The notes under the pieces: generated by a model
What the model was told of the DNA's origin: nothing
The model's database searches: none
What the model saw: the letters and a program-made list of their open reading frames with translations, nothing else
Position numbers and translations under genes: made by a program
DNA from: Coix lacryma-jobi var. lacryma-jobi
Taxonomy: Eukaryota; Streptophyta; Magnoliopsida; Poales; Poaceae
Length of the DNA stretch: 64,000 nucleotides
Direction: 5' to 3'
Assembly: GCA_009763385.1 (NCBI GenBank)
Contig: CM019827.1
Location: 114,665,204-114,729,203 of the forward strand
Shown: positions 32,198-44,100 of the stretch, one piece after another
How the letters are laid out: every line of letters starts with the position of its first letter
Position numbering within the stretch: the first letter of the stretch is position 1

Positions 32198-35155
32198 TTG
32201 TGTGTAGGTACCATGGCATTGGAGGCTTGATTCAATTGGTTCCATGTTGATCATCATGTGATTGATTCAAGTAATGAAGCTTAGTGCAAATCCATCCCAA
32301 TGCCAAGTCAAGTGAAGTGAAGTCCAAGTGCTACAACGAACAAGTGCATAAGTTCAAGTTGTGATGGTTGATTGGAAATATTTGAAGGCTTGCAAACAAT
32401 TGAGTTGAAGCTTGCTATTTGATGATCATAAGCTACTAAGGTATATCTCTAGTTGATCATGTTCTTTTAGATGCATATGAGTTGATTGAATTGGATATAT
32501 ATGCATATGTTGCTTGCTATAAGATGATTGAATGGATAAATTGCTTAGTGATCAAGTTTGAGTTAGTTTGATTGGATATGTTCATGAGACTTCTTTTAGT
32601 AAGTGGTTTGAATGGATATATGTCTTGTGTTGATGTTCAAACAAGTTTAGCTCAAGTTTGATTCATATTGGTAGAGTATAGCTCAATTGCTCAAAGTTGT
32701 TCAATATTGCAAAATCTGAGTGAGCTGAGAAGATAGCCATGTTTGGATGATCAAATCTTTTTGGATTGGCTTGAAATTTGGTACACATGCTCTACACTTA
32801 TGATATTAGCTGCTGTGCAAAATTCATGATTATTGGATAAGATGTATTTTGGTTTTGAAGTAGATCTTGTCAACTATAGTGCAGCAGTTTTCAGCATGTA
32901 GTACTATGGAAAGAATTGAAATCTGGTAGCAATCTAGAAAGCCAATGAAGCTCAAATTTTTATGGCTGCTAGAACTCTTAGAGAGGCACATCTCCACCAA
33001 ATTTCATAGTCATTAGACTTATATTTTGGGAGATATGCATGTTTCTTTGAGAAGGACAGAATCTGCCAGAAAAGTGACAATTATTGGATTAATCTAGAGT
33101 CACTTTGATTGAAAGGCCCTCAAGTTGGAATCATGTTTATAAAGTGGTTGAGGGACCTATGTTTGGTTTTGAGATGAGCTAGAAGTATGGCAAATATGAG
33201 TACAAGTTCATGTGATTGGGAAGTGTATTTGGCACACATTTGGTACTCAAATTGAAGATCAAGACCAACATCAAGATGAAGATAAAGATCAAGCTCTAGT
33301 ATCAAATTGAAGATCATTTGGAAGAAAGAAAAGGACTCAAAGAGGAATTCAAAGTCACATTTCAATAAGAGTTCAAATGGATCAATCAAGCAAAGTCAAT
33401 TCAAGTGAGTATCAAGGATGATTCTTTGGAGAGAGATCACTTCTCCCTTTTTGTAGGGGCTTGCCGCCTTTTGTAGGTTAACCGAGCATGATGCTTGGAA
33501 GGCTAACATGGAAGTGGTGATCTAGAGTATCATTGGAGATGCTTGGTTGGAGAAATCAAGAGATTGATCTAAAGAAGCAAGCAACATCCAAGATAGAAAA
33601 GCAAATCTTGCTAACTCAAGTGGTATTTATATGCAAGCAAAGGTCAAATGAAGAAGCAAGCCAACCACAACAAGATAATGCACTTGATCATATGGGTGAA
33701 GAATTGTTCCATCAATTGGTATCTATTGGTCTTCACCATGGACTTCACATTGCTATTTGGAGCTTAATTGGAATCAAAATGACTATCCTCTACTCCAAGA
33801 TAGCAAAGGTATCATTGTAATGTGCATGATCATTTCATCCCTTACTAGTATGCGGTTAGTGCACATAGTACATGCTCAATAGGATCATGCATAACAATTG
33901 AAAAGTTTAAATTCATAGCCTACCACTATTGCTTGATTTATTATGTGATCTAGTGGTTAGTATGTGAATTTGTTCATGAGCTAGTGAACCCAAGTACTTG
34001 ATCTAGAAGATGAACATTCAAGTGTCTAATTCAACATGAGTAAGATAACCATTGAAAGATGTGTGAAGAAGCTTACTCTAGAGCAAACCGAGTTAGATAT
34101 CTTATGCAATATTGCCTAGTTCAAGTCACAAATGAGAAGCTCATGAAGACGACAAGAGTTCAAGAAGAAGACAATAATGCAAATGGATATCAAGTTTAAA
34201 CTTCCATTCAAGTGGTATCCTACAAGACTTCAAGTGATCCTCAACTATAAGTGATCAAATCAAGCAAAGCATCCCTCTCCAACAAGAGCTCAAGTTTATC
34301 AATTGGATGACCCATGCTATGACATAAGGGAGGTGCCCCATCTAGTGGTATCAAGGTCAAAGATCCTTCAAGTGGGTGTCATTCCAACACATATGGTGGT
34401 GTCCATCAAAAATGAAGACTCAAATGTCAACCATCTACCCTAGTGCAACCCCTTGTATCAAGTAAAGCATGCCTTTTATGGTTATTGATGACAAAGGGGG
34501 AGAAAGTGACAAAGATATGATATGATATGATAGGGGGAGATGTGGTAAAGATATGCAAGAGGATCAAAATTCTTGAACAATGAGAGCACACAAGTAGGGG
34601 GAGCAAGCTCATGAACTTGGTTGTTGCATTTGATATGTGCATAATCATGTGCTTGCTTGCATTACATAAGTTTTAAAATTTTATATGCATGCTTGTGTGG
34701 TGTATGCTAGTTATAGGATTTAATTGATGAATTGATAACTAGCATGCATAGGTTAATAGCTAGACTTGTGCTTTTTAATGCAAAACTAGACCCTTGCTAT
34801 TAATGTTGATCTCACGGGGTTTTCTAGTTTTTATGATGTCTAGCTACTCTTCGATGCTAAGGATGAATCAAAATGTGGTATGCACGCTTCAAAGGTAAAA
34901 TTTCATCATGTATACCTTAGCATCATTTAGTAGTGCTAACACTCCCACAAATTTCATATTTATGCATGTGTGCAAGCTTGAAACCAAACCATTTGAGCAC
35001 ACATGTAGGGGGAGTTAACACTACAAAGTCGGGTTGTATGGTGCTTATCCAAATTCTCTTATATGGTCTTAATGTTGGATAAGTAACATAGAATCCAAAG
35101 AGCTTAATTTCCATATCTTTGTAGAGTTGTCATCAATTACCAAAAAGGGGGAGAT
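32198..35155 (+). other. Non-coding interior of the gag-only element
   Basis: About 2.96 kb with no ORF of note in any frame. 33293-35155 aligns with 10293-12180. Polypurine tracts GGGGGAG recur near 34496, 34532, 34596, 35007 and 35147; the last adjoins the 3' LTR. Confidence 0.85.
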
Positions 35156-37470
35156 TGAAAAGTCCTAGTTTGGTTTTGGTAATTGAGTGACAACTTTAGG
35201 TGGACTAATGGTGTTTGAAGTAAATTACACAGGTGATTAGTCCATAGGTGATCATGTGTGAGCAACATATGCCATAGAGGTGAAATGGCTTGGAAGATGT
35301 TGCAAGGCTCATACATGTGATGAAGGAGCTTATTGCATATGTGACATGACATGTGGTCATATGGCTAAGATGGAGAAGATCAAGGCAAGACTTGGCTTGA
35401 TGGACCGGTTGCGAAGGTGAAGGGCAAGTTGAGGCTTTGAAGCCGTTGGTACCGAGTGTCGGGAGGCTTAAGCAAGACTTGGCGCCGAAGGACCGAAGCG
35501 ATGGTGAAGAGCAAGTGATGTCAAGATCGATGGACCATGGAGGCCATGTGATGATATGAAGTGGATCATATCATTTGAAGATAGGTTGGTGCATGTGTTG
35601 CATCAACACCAAAGGAGATGGAATGGAATGCGCAAGGCAAAGGTATATTTGTAGGGCATTTCATTTCACCGGTCATAGGTGTGTAGAGAAGATTATGACC
35701 GGGTTTAGGATAGATGGCCGTACTATTAAGAGGAGCAAACTTGTTTGCATATCGGTCATCTAGTGCCACTTGAGCGATCTAACTTTGCGATGTTACTAAG
35801 ATCGAGTGGCGTGGTGAGAGCAAGTGAAAATCCTTTGAAAATTGTTTGTGAAAATGCTAACACACATGCACATGATGGTGTACTCTTGTTGGTGTTAGCA
35901 CATTTGCAAAGGAGAAGTTGTTGGAGTTGGTTTGGATCAACTCAGAGATGAAAATGGAGTTTTCTGTGTGTTGTCGGTGGTACCGACCCTGGGTTGTCGG
36001 TGGTACCGCCCAAGGATGCAGCGTGCAGACCTCTCTGTACCGAAGCGTTTTTGGCCTGGCGGTGGTACCGCTATTACCTCGGTACTACCGCCGGCGGTGG
36101 TACCGACCGGATGGTCGGTGGTACCGTGGCCCTGAGGAGTTTCGCGAGGCTCTCTGTAGTTTTTGAAAATGGCTTGCCGGTAGTACCGCCATTACCTCGG
36201 TACTACCGCCCACGGTGGTACCGACGCAAGGTCGGTAGTGGCTGGTTTTTCGCAGAGCTCTCTGGTCGCGGCGATTTTTGGCCTGGCGGTAGTACCGCCA
36301 TTACCTCGGTACTACCGACCTCGGAGGAACCGACCAGGGATCGGTGGTTTGCCGAAATCAGCGGGATGTGGGGAAACGGCTAGTTTGACTAAGCCGGTAG
36401 TACCGCCCAGGAGGGGTCGGTACTACCGACCGGAGCGCAGAATGCCCAGTGAAGGGGCATAACGGCTAGTTGGCCCTTGAGGCTATATATAGTCGTTGAG
36501 GCCGGCTTTGGGCCGTGGGTTGGAGCACTCCAAAGCCTTGGTGGCTTGTGTGGATGTGCTTGGGAGCCCTCTAACACACATATGCTTTAGTGCTCATCCG
36601 ATTGTGTGAGAGAGTGATCCTAGTGCGTTGCTTTGAGAGATTGCATCGAGTGGCACTAGGTGTTCGAGTTGCAAGCCGGTGGTGCTTATTACTCTTGGAG
36701 GTTGCCACCTCCTAGACGGCTTGGTGATCGAGTCTCCGTCGTGAAGCCCGCGTGAAGATTGTGCGTGGCTCCGGAGAAGGATTGTGAGGGGCATTGTGCT
36801 CGCCCCGCGGGGATCGCGAAGAGCAACTCTAGTGGATTGCGCGTGTCATTGAGTTACCCTCACTTGTGGGTGAGTTCTTGCGGCGCTCGAGTGTCGAGCT
36901 AGGTGTGGTGCCTATTAGCCGCCGAACTACCAAAGTGTGTGGTCGACACAACGGGGACTAGCTTGGTGGCAACCAAGTGAACCTCGGGGAAAAATCACCG
37001 TGTCAACATTGTCTACTCTTCTCGGTGGTTTGCAATCTCCATACATAAGCTTATATTTACTTTCATACATATTGTGCTTGTGTAGCTATCTAGTTTGTGT
37101 AGCTAAGTTGAGCTCTCTAATTTGGCCTGTGTAGCCTTGTTATTGAGCATTGCTAGTGAGCTTAGGCTTTGTGCTTTGCTTGCTAGTTTGTGTAGGAGCT
37201 CCCTCGTGCTTAAAGTACTAGTGGCATAGGATTGTGTGACCTTGCTTCTAGAATTGGTTAGGTGAGCTTTAGCTAGCCCGACACCTTATTTGCATTGTTT
37301 AGGATCTTTTATAAGGTGTCATAGAGTATAAGTAGAGGGGTGTAGTCCTGGCTAGATCGATAGTTTTAATTTCGCATTTATTTCGGTTAGCCATTCCGCT
37401 GCAATTAAGTTTAAGTTTTTAAAAAGGACTATTCACCCCCCCCCCTCTAGTCCGCCATCTCGACCCTTCA
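35156..37470 (+). repeat. 3' LTR of the gag-only element (2,315 bp)
   Basis: Nearly identical to 27992-30304; differences seen include single bases near 36233, 36429 and 36873 and a longer C tract near the end. Palindrome cluster at about 35970-36430. Confidence 0.95.
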
Positions 37471-38311
37471 CCTGGAGAGGAGTCCCCCGAGCTCAGTTCC
37501 TCGAGCTCGGAGGAGGAGGACGATGATGAGGAGGAGAGTGATGACGAAGGGATGGATGCGCGTCTGAGGCGCGCGGGGGTCGTCGACATCAGGGCTGACC
37601 GTTCCTCTGTGCAGGAAAATGTCTTGGAGGTCCCCCCCAGTGAAGGGATCGCGCGGGACGCAGCCGCGGAAGGCCGCGTCAGGCCCAGCCTCGTCGGAGG
37701 CTCAGGGCACGTCGAGCTCCGTGCCGGACGTGCCCGCTGACGCGAGGAAGCCTCAAACTAGGAGCGCCATCGCCGCAGCGCAGAAGGAGGCAACGACCGC
37801 GTCGACCCAGGCGGGGGGTCTCGAGAAGGGCCGACCCTCGAGAAGCGGCCAACAGGTCGAGAAGGACTCCGAGCCCGATCGTCGCAAGTCGTCGAGGGCG
37901 ACATCGAGCCCGCGGAGGAGCGGGCAACATGAGGGGGCGTCGAGCCCCCGTCATCATGACCGTCGAGGGGGGAGCCGCGAGTGATCCCGAAGCCCATCGC
38001 CGCACCGTCGCCGGGAGACGGAGGCAGTCGTGGGGGGGCGCGACCACCGGCATGAGCACCGGAGCAGGTCCCGGAGCCCGCGCAAGGAAAAGCGCCAAGA
38101 GGAGCGTTCGAGGGAGACGCGGTCGCCCCCCCCGAGACAAAAGGCAGAAGGAGAGCTCCCCGCCGGGGTCGAGCCACGGGAAGCATCGGGAGCCTTCCCC
38201 CCATCCGGCCCGTACGGAGACGGCTCAGGGGCGTGGCTCGAGCCAAGGGGCGGGCTCGAAGCCCTCGAGCGGGTCCGGCGATTCGGGGAAGAAGCCCTGT
38301 CGTCGCTTTGG
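37471..38311 (+). pseudogene. Antisense gene exon 2, part after the copia insertion
   Basis: Opens with an acidic Glu/Asp/Ser block and keeps the frame of 27801-27991 until TGA at 37738-37740. Coding-like Ser/Arg/Pro-rich sequence then continues in a second frame to about 37984, and in a third frame to a splice donor at 38311 (GG|GTAAGT). The frame changes fall near a C7 run (37632-37638) and a G6 run (37967-37972). Confidence 0.6.
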
Positions 38312-38393
38312 GTAAGTAGTGCTCCTCAATTTCGTTGGTAGGGAAACTTTACCTTTTTACTTTTGGTGATATGTGTTGTTTCTCGTTTTTCAG
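38312..38393 (+). other. Predicted intron of the antisense gene
   Basis: 82 nt, GTAAGT to a T-rich tract ending CGTTTTTCAG; it joins the flanking frames correctly (phase 2). Confidence 0.7.
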
Positions 38394-38572
38394 GGAAAAG
38401 CGCTCCCGGCAGGAGGCGGACCCTGCGGTGTCCAAGAGGGCCAAGACCTCGAGCTCTGCCGAGGTCCAAGCACCTCGAGGTATGGCTCCTTCTTCCGCTG
38501 GAGAGGCCGCTTGGCTGGTGAAGGCTCGAGCAGCCATGGCTCGAGGAAGCCAGATGGCCGCTGCGAATCTCG
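38394..38572 (+). pseudogene. Antisense gene exon 3
   Basis: Short basic/Ala-rich exon with EKRSRQEADPAVSKRAK near its start. It ends at a GTGAGG donor (38573). Both splice boundaries are in phase with neighbours. Confidence 0.6.
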
Positions 38573-38647
38573 GTGAGGCCGTCGCCGTCAACCACGGGGG
38601 TCGAGGCTCTTTCCTGATTCTGACGACTTAGTTCTCCTTTTCTGCAG
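38573..38647 (+). other. Predicted intron of the antisense gene
   Basis: 75 nt, GTGAGG to a pyrimidine-rich tract ending TTTTCTGCAG. Confidence 0.6.
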
Positions 38648-39956
38648 GGACCGCGACTCCTGGCGCCGAGCCTGTCGTTACTGCGTCTGTCGCAGCTCCA
38701 CCTCCACCACCTCCTCCTCCACCTCCCCCTTCAGTGGCGCCTACCGAGCAGGCCACTCTTCCCCCCGTCACGATGACCATCTCGGGGGGGAATACCCGAG
38801 ACAGGCGCGGCCCCGTCGGCGTCTGGTACTGAGGGGGCAATGGCCCTCGGGACCCCAGTCGACGCGAGCTGGCCCGCGGAGAAGGGGAAGGAGGGAGAGG
38901 CGTCGGTGGAGAAGGTGCCGACGGTGGAGGAGCTCCTGGACGAGCTGGAGCGGGTGCCGTCCCCGGTCGAGGGCTCAATGCTGGCGCTCGAGGCACCGGC
39001 CAGGGACGACAAGACGCCGGAAGACCCGGCGAGGGAGGAGAGCTTGGGGACGAGCCACCCCTCGAGCGATCCGCTACCGCTCGAGTCCCCGCCTCCACGC
39101 GAGGCCGCGCCGTCGCCTCGGGAGGGGACAGAGCAGCAGGAGAAGACGGCGGAGGGGCGGAGGGAGCCACAGCCTGTGCCGCCGGTTGGTGGGCCGCAGC
39201 TGGCGCCGCTCGAGCCGGAGGAGGAGGGCCTGCCCATCGTCGAGATCGATCGACCGGTGTGGCCGTATCCGGACACGCCGAGCCCGACCGGCGCCATTAT
39301 CCTCGCCGAGCGATCGACTCGGCAGGGGGCCCCGCGGGAGGCGCGGTTGATCTTCAGGGAGGTGGCCGAGCTCGTGGCGGAGGCGGAGAAGTCCTTCTTG
39401 GAGGAGGCGGACAAGTCCGCGCAGGTGGCAGCCGCCCTTGCGAAGGCGGAGGGGGATCTCCAGGAGCTCCGCGCCGAGCTGGATCAGAACGCGCAGATGG
39501 CGAGCCGGCTCAACGCGGCGCAGGAGGAGACCCAGGCGGCTCGTGATGAGGCCACCCAAGCTAAGAGGGAGGCCACCACCGCTCTGGCCACGGTGGAGGC
39601 GTCGAGAAAGGAGGCCGCCGACGCCCGTAGCGAAGCCGCCACCGCCCGGTCTACAGCGGAGGCGGCGAAGAAGGAGGCCGTCGACGCTCGAAGCGAAGCC
39701 GCCACCGCCCAGTCTGCAGCGGAGGCGGCGAGGAAAGAGGCCGAGGAGGCCAAGAGCGAAGCCTCCACCGCCCTGGCTGCAGCGGAGGCAGCGCGGCAGG
39801 TGGTGATCCAGAAGGACCCGGCCCTTGCGCAAACGGGCAAGCTGGTCGAGGACCTTAGGGGCGAGAAGCTCGACGTGCTGTCCCAGAAGCGTACACTCGA
39901 GCAGCGCGTCGAGGTCCTCACCAGTGACTTCGCCGCTCTGGGCGTGCACTGCCAGG
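38648..39956 (+). pseudogene. Antisense gene exon 4: Pro-rich linker and long Ala/Glu/Lys coiled coil
   Basis: Begins with a polyproline stretch, then shifts frame at a G7 run (38784-38790). From about 38840 one frame stays open to 39956. Its second half (about 39350-39930) is a coiled coil of repeated Ala-Ala-Lys-Lys-Glu-Ala type heptads, with unit SEAATARSTAEAAKKEA and close variants in tandem. It ends at a CAGG|GTAATT donor. Function unknown; long coiled coils are common in proteins annotated from these antisense genes in grasses. Confidence 0.65.
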
Positions 39957-40036
39957 GTAATTTTCATGCTTCGTCTTGCTTTGATCTCGAGATTCTTGCC
40001 CCGCTGCGGACTCACTCTTTTCTGTTTGTTGCATAG
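39957..40036 (+). other. Predicted intron of the antisense gene
   Basis: 80 nt, GTAATT to a T-rich tract ending TTGCATAG. Confidence 0.6.
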
Positions 40037-40571
40037 ATGTCGAGGAGGCCGCCAAAGAGCTTCGCGAGACGAATCAGACTCTCGTGGATCAACTCCGGGA
40101 CGAAACCATGGTGGCGGAGCGAGCGCGCGTCACCCTCGACAGGCTCGGCTCCATGTGGGGTGCTGACCCGGTGGCCCCGGCGGAGGGCGCGGTGGCTCGG
40201 GGCGACGCCCTGGTCGACGCCCTGTGCTTCTTCGACGTGGCCGTGCGGGACCGTGTCAGGAGCGCTCTCCACCACGGCGTGAAGCAGGCGCTTGCGGCTG
40301 TCCGCTCCGACTTCCACTACCCGATCAACGTCGTTGCCAAGGGCTTCGTCGAGATCGAGGGGAAGGACGAGGAGTGGAACGACCGCCGCGTCGACAAGAT
40401 CCTGGAGAAGGTGGAGAGGTCGGGGCGGCCCTCGCGAAGCTCTTCGAGGAGGACGTGTTGCCTCCCGATGTAGACAGTGGTGCAGGTGGCCCCCCTCCTC
40501 CTGGCCCGGACGTCGAGGCTGAGCCCGCGGCAGAAGACCTTGGGGAGGAGTACCAAACCGATGAAGAGTGA
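40037..40571 (+). pseudogene. Antisense gene last exon
   Basis: Continues the coiled coil (EEAAKELRETNQTLVDQLRD), then a globular-looking stretch (FDVAVRDRVRSALHHGVKQA, FHYPINVVAKGFVEIEG), then an acidic C-terminus ending in TDEE and TGA at 40569-40571. The last 45 or so codons are in another frame from the preceding part, with the shift near 40420-40435. It converges with gag-pol, whose stop is 555 bp away. Confidence 0.6.
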
Positions 40572-41125
40572 GGCCTGCGTGCCAAATTTGGGCGTCGAGG
40601 CCCTTGTAAAAATTTATGTCATGACTTGTGGCCCGTCGAGGCCAACGCATGTGTATATGACTCGTTTGTTTAAAGAAGTTGTTTTCTTTTCAAATTTATT
40701 CGATCATTTCTCTTTGTCGCTAGCTCGAGCTTCAACCGGCTTGGTCTGTGTTCCTTCGATACGCGTCACGAGTTCCTCGAGGGGAGGCGTGGGTAGGGTA
40801 CCGTAGCCCGGGGGCGTAGGTGGCCGTCTACGTCGACGCCCCCCGACTCTTGGAGGCTCGGGGTATTTACGGATTTAGAAGCTGCTAGTATGCTCGAGGT
40901 GCGAATCGAGATGAGGGTCGAATTTTTTGAAAAGAAAACGCGCTTTTTCCGGAGTCTGGGGAGGGGGTTCCCCCCTGTCAGCCCCCGAGGGAGGCTTGAC
41001 CCTGAGCAAGGCAGAGTCGAGGCTACCTTAAGTTGCTAAGTAATATGAAAGATGGTGCACGAGTTGGCTCATTCATATTCAACGCATTTGTACAAAGCAA
41101 CAAAATGAACAAGGCCTCGAGGCCC
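40572..41125. other. Convergent spacer between the antisense gene and gag-pol
   Basis: No ORF. A TTTGTTTAAAGAAGTTGTTTTC-like AT-rich stretch near 40660-40710 could hold the 3' end of the antisense transcript; no clear AATAAA was recognised. Confidence 0.5.
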
Positions 41126-44100
41126 TTAAGGGTAGAAGCGACGTAGCTGAGATATGTTCCATGCGTTCGCTAGGATCCTGCCTTGACCGTCGTAGAGCTT
41201 GTACGTTCCTGGCTTGAGCACTTCAGCTACGGTGTATGGGCCCTCCCATGGAGGGGTGAGCTTGTGACGCCCTCGATTATCTTGCAGCCGTCGAAGCACG
41301 AGGTCCCCCACCGCCAGGTCCCTCTTGCACACGTGCTTGTCGTGGTAGCGTCGAAGTGTTTGCTGGTAGCGCGCGGAGTTGATGAGCGCCACGTCTCGAG
41401 CCTCCTCGAGCTGGTCCTTGGCGTTGGCAAGCCTCTCGTCGTTGGTTTGCTCGTTGTAGGCTCGAAGTCGAGGGGAGCTGTACTCGAGGTCCGTAGGCAA
41501 GACAGCCTCGGCGCCGTAGGTTAGGAAGAACGGAGTGAACCCGGTGGCTCGACTCGGTGTAGTCCTGAGGCCCCACAGCACCGAGGGGAGCTTTGCAGCC
41601 CACCCTTTTCCAAAATTCTTGAGGGTCTTGAACAGCCTTGGCTTCAGCCCGTGGAGTTTCATGTCGTTGGCGCGCTTGACCTGCCCGTTGCATTGAGGGA
41701 ATGCAACCGAGGCCCAGCTCACGCGGATGTTGTTGTCGTCGCAGAAGCTGATGAACTTTTTGCCCGTGAATTGCGTGCCATTGTCAGTGGTGATGACGTT
41801 AGGCACCCCAAACTGGTACATGATGTCGGCGATGAACTCGACGGCTTTCTCGGAGGTGGGGTCGCCTATAGGCTTAGCCTCGATCCACTTGGTGAACTTG
41901 TCGATGGCCACGAGCACATGCGTGCACTTTCCAGTTGTCATCCTGAGGGGACCCACGAGGTCGAGCCCCCAGATGGCAAACGGCCAAGTGATGGGGATCA
42001 TCTGCAGGGCGTACGCGGGCTGGTGCGTTTGCTTGGCGTAGAACTGACACCCTTGGCAAGCTCGAACCAGGCGCTTGGCATCTCCGATGGCGGTTGGCCA
42101 GTAGAAGCCTTGGCGGAAGGCATTCCCCACCAGGGTCCTTGGCGCTGCGTGATGGCCGCAAGCCCCCGAGTGCATGTCGTCGAGGAGCTTGCGTCCTTCC
42201 TCGAGGGAGATGCAGCGCTGAAGGATTCCTGATGGGCTCGACGATAGAGCTCTCGTTCGTCGTCGTAGACGACGTAGGTCTTGGCCCTTCGAGCGATGCG
42301 TCGCGCCTCCGTCTTATCTTCTGGTAGCACGCCTTGCATCAGGTAGTCGAGGAAGGGCATCCGCCAATCGAGGGGTCGTGATGAAGAAGTGGCGGGTGCG
42401 TCGATCTGCATTGCGTCAGCGGATGTCGAGGGGTCGTTCTCGAGGGGTGGCGTTGAAGGTCGAGCCCCCGTGTCCGGCTTGAGGGTTGGCGTCGTGGGGC
42501 CAGCCCCCGGGCCGATTTTGATGGATGGCTCGAAAACGTCCCTCGAGAAGACGTCTGGTGGGATGGTGCCGCACGTGGATGCTAACTTAGCCAGCTCGTC
42601 TGCGGCCTCGTTGTACTTTCGAGCGATGTGGTTGAGCTCGAGGCCATAGAACTTGTCTTCTAGCTTGCGCACTTCTTCGCAGTTTGCTTCCATCTTGGGA
42701 TCGATGCAGCTTGAGGCCTTCATGACCTGGTTGATGACGAGCTGCGAGTCCCCTCGAACGTCGAGGCGTCGGACCCCAAGCTCGAGGGCGATACGCAGCC
42801 CGTTGACGAGGGCCTCGTACTTAGCGACGTTGTTGGAGGCGGGAAAGTGCAGATGCAGCAGGTAGCGCATGTGGACTCCGAGGGGCGAGACGAAGAGCAG
42901 GCCCGCGGCTGCCCCTGTCTTCATGAGGGACTCGTCGAAGTACATAGTCCAGAGCTCGGCTTGGATTTGCGCCGGCGGGAGCTGGGTGTCGGTCCATTCA
43001 GCAATGAAGTCCGCCAACGCTTGCGACTTGATGGCTTTTGGTGGAGCGTAGGTGATAGCTTCCCCCATTAGCTCGGCAGACCACTTGGCGATGCGCCCCG
43101 TGGCCTCCCGGTTGTTGATTATCTCTCCGAGGGGGAAGGATGATACCACCGTTACGGGATGAGCGAGGAAGTAGTGCTGGAGCTTGCGCCTCATGATGAT
43201 GATGTCGTAGAGCAGCTTCTGGATGTGCGGGTACCGGACCTTGGCCTCGGAGAGCACTTCACTGATGAAGTACACCGGCCGTTGGACTGGTAGCGCGTGA
43301 CCCTCCTCGTGTCTCTCCACGACTACGACCGCGCTGACCACCTGGGTGGTCGTGGCCACGTAGAGGAGGAGAGGCTCGGGGGGATCGTCACCCTGGGCTG
43401 GTCGTGGTGGTACGAGAATTGGCGCGGAAGTCAGCAATCCCTTCAACTTGGTTAGGGCCTCCTCGGCTTCGATGGTCCACGCAAAGTGCTCCGTTTTCTT
43501 CAGCAGGCGGTAGAGGGGTAGCGCCTTTTCCCCTAGCCTCGAGATGAACCTGCTGAGAGCGGCCAGGCAGCCCGTCACTTTCTGTACGCCCTTGAGGTCT
43601 CGAATTGGGCCCATCCTCGTGACTGCTGAGATCTTTTTAGGGTTGGCCTCGATCCCCCGCTGCGAGACAATGTAGCCGAGCAGCATGCCTCGAGGCACAC
43701 CAAAGACACATTTCTCGGGGTTGAGTTTCACATTCTTGGCCCAGAGGCACTCGAACGTGGTCTCGAGATCGCTGATGAGGTCCCCGACTCTCTTGGTCTT
43801 AACCATGATGTCATCGACGTAGGCCTCGACGGTTTTGCCTATGTGTTTGCCAAAGACATGTTGCATACAACGCTGGTACGTTGCCCCAGCGTTTCGAAAG
43901 CCGAAGGGCATTGTAACATAGCAATACATACCAAAAGGCGTAATAAAGGAGGTAGCGAGCTCATCGGATTCTTTCATCTTAATCTGGTGGTAGCCGGAAT
44001 ACGCATCGAGGAACGAAAGTACTTCACACCCCGCAGTGGAATCGACAATCTGATCAATTCTAGGTAAAGAAAATGGAACTTTTGGGCATGCTTTATTCAG

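Larger units (their letters stand above)
27992..37470 (+). mobile_element. Complete gag-only copia (Sirevirus-like) element, non-autonomous
   Basis: 9,479 bp. LTRs at 27992-30304 and 35156-37470 are nearly identical, and the element is bracketed by CCTGG. It has a PBS, one gag ORF, about 2.9 kb without coding potential, multiplied polypurine tracts and a 3' LTR. There is no protease, integrase, RT or RNase H anywhere between the LTRs, so it must be copied by enzymes from another element. It splits exon 2 of the antisense gene. Confidence 0.95.

Noticed and set aside
39074..40015. 313-residue minus-strand ORF opposite the coiled-coil exon
   Set aside because: Arg/Leu/Gly-rich antiparallel shadow of the Ala/Glu/Lys repeats; no start context or domain.
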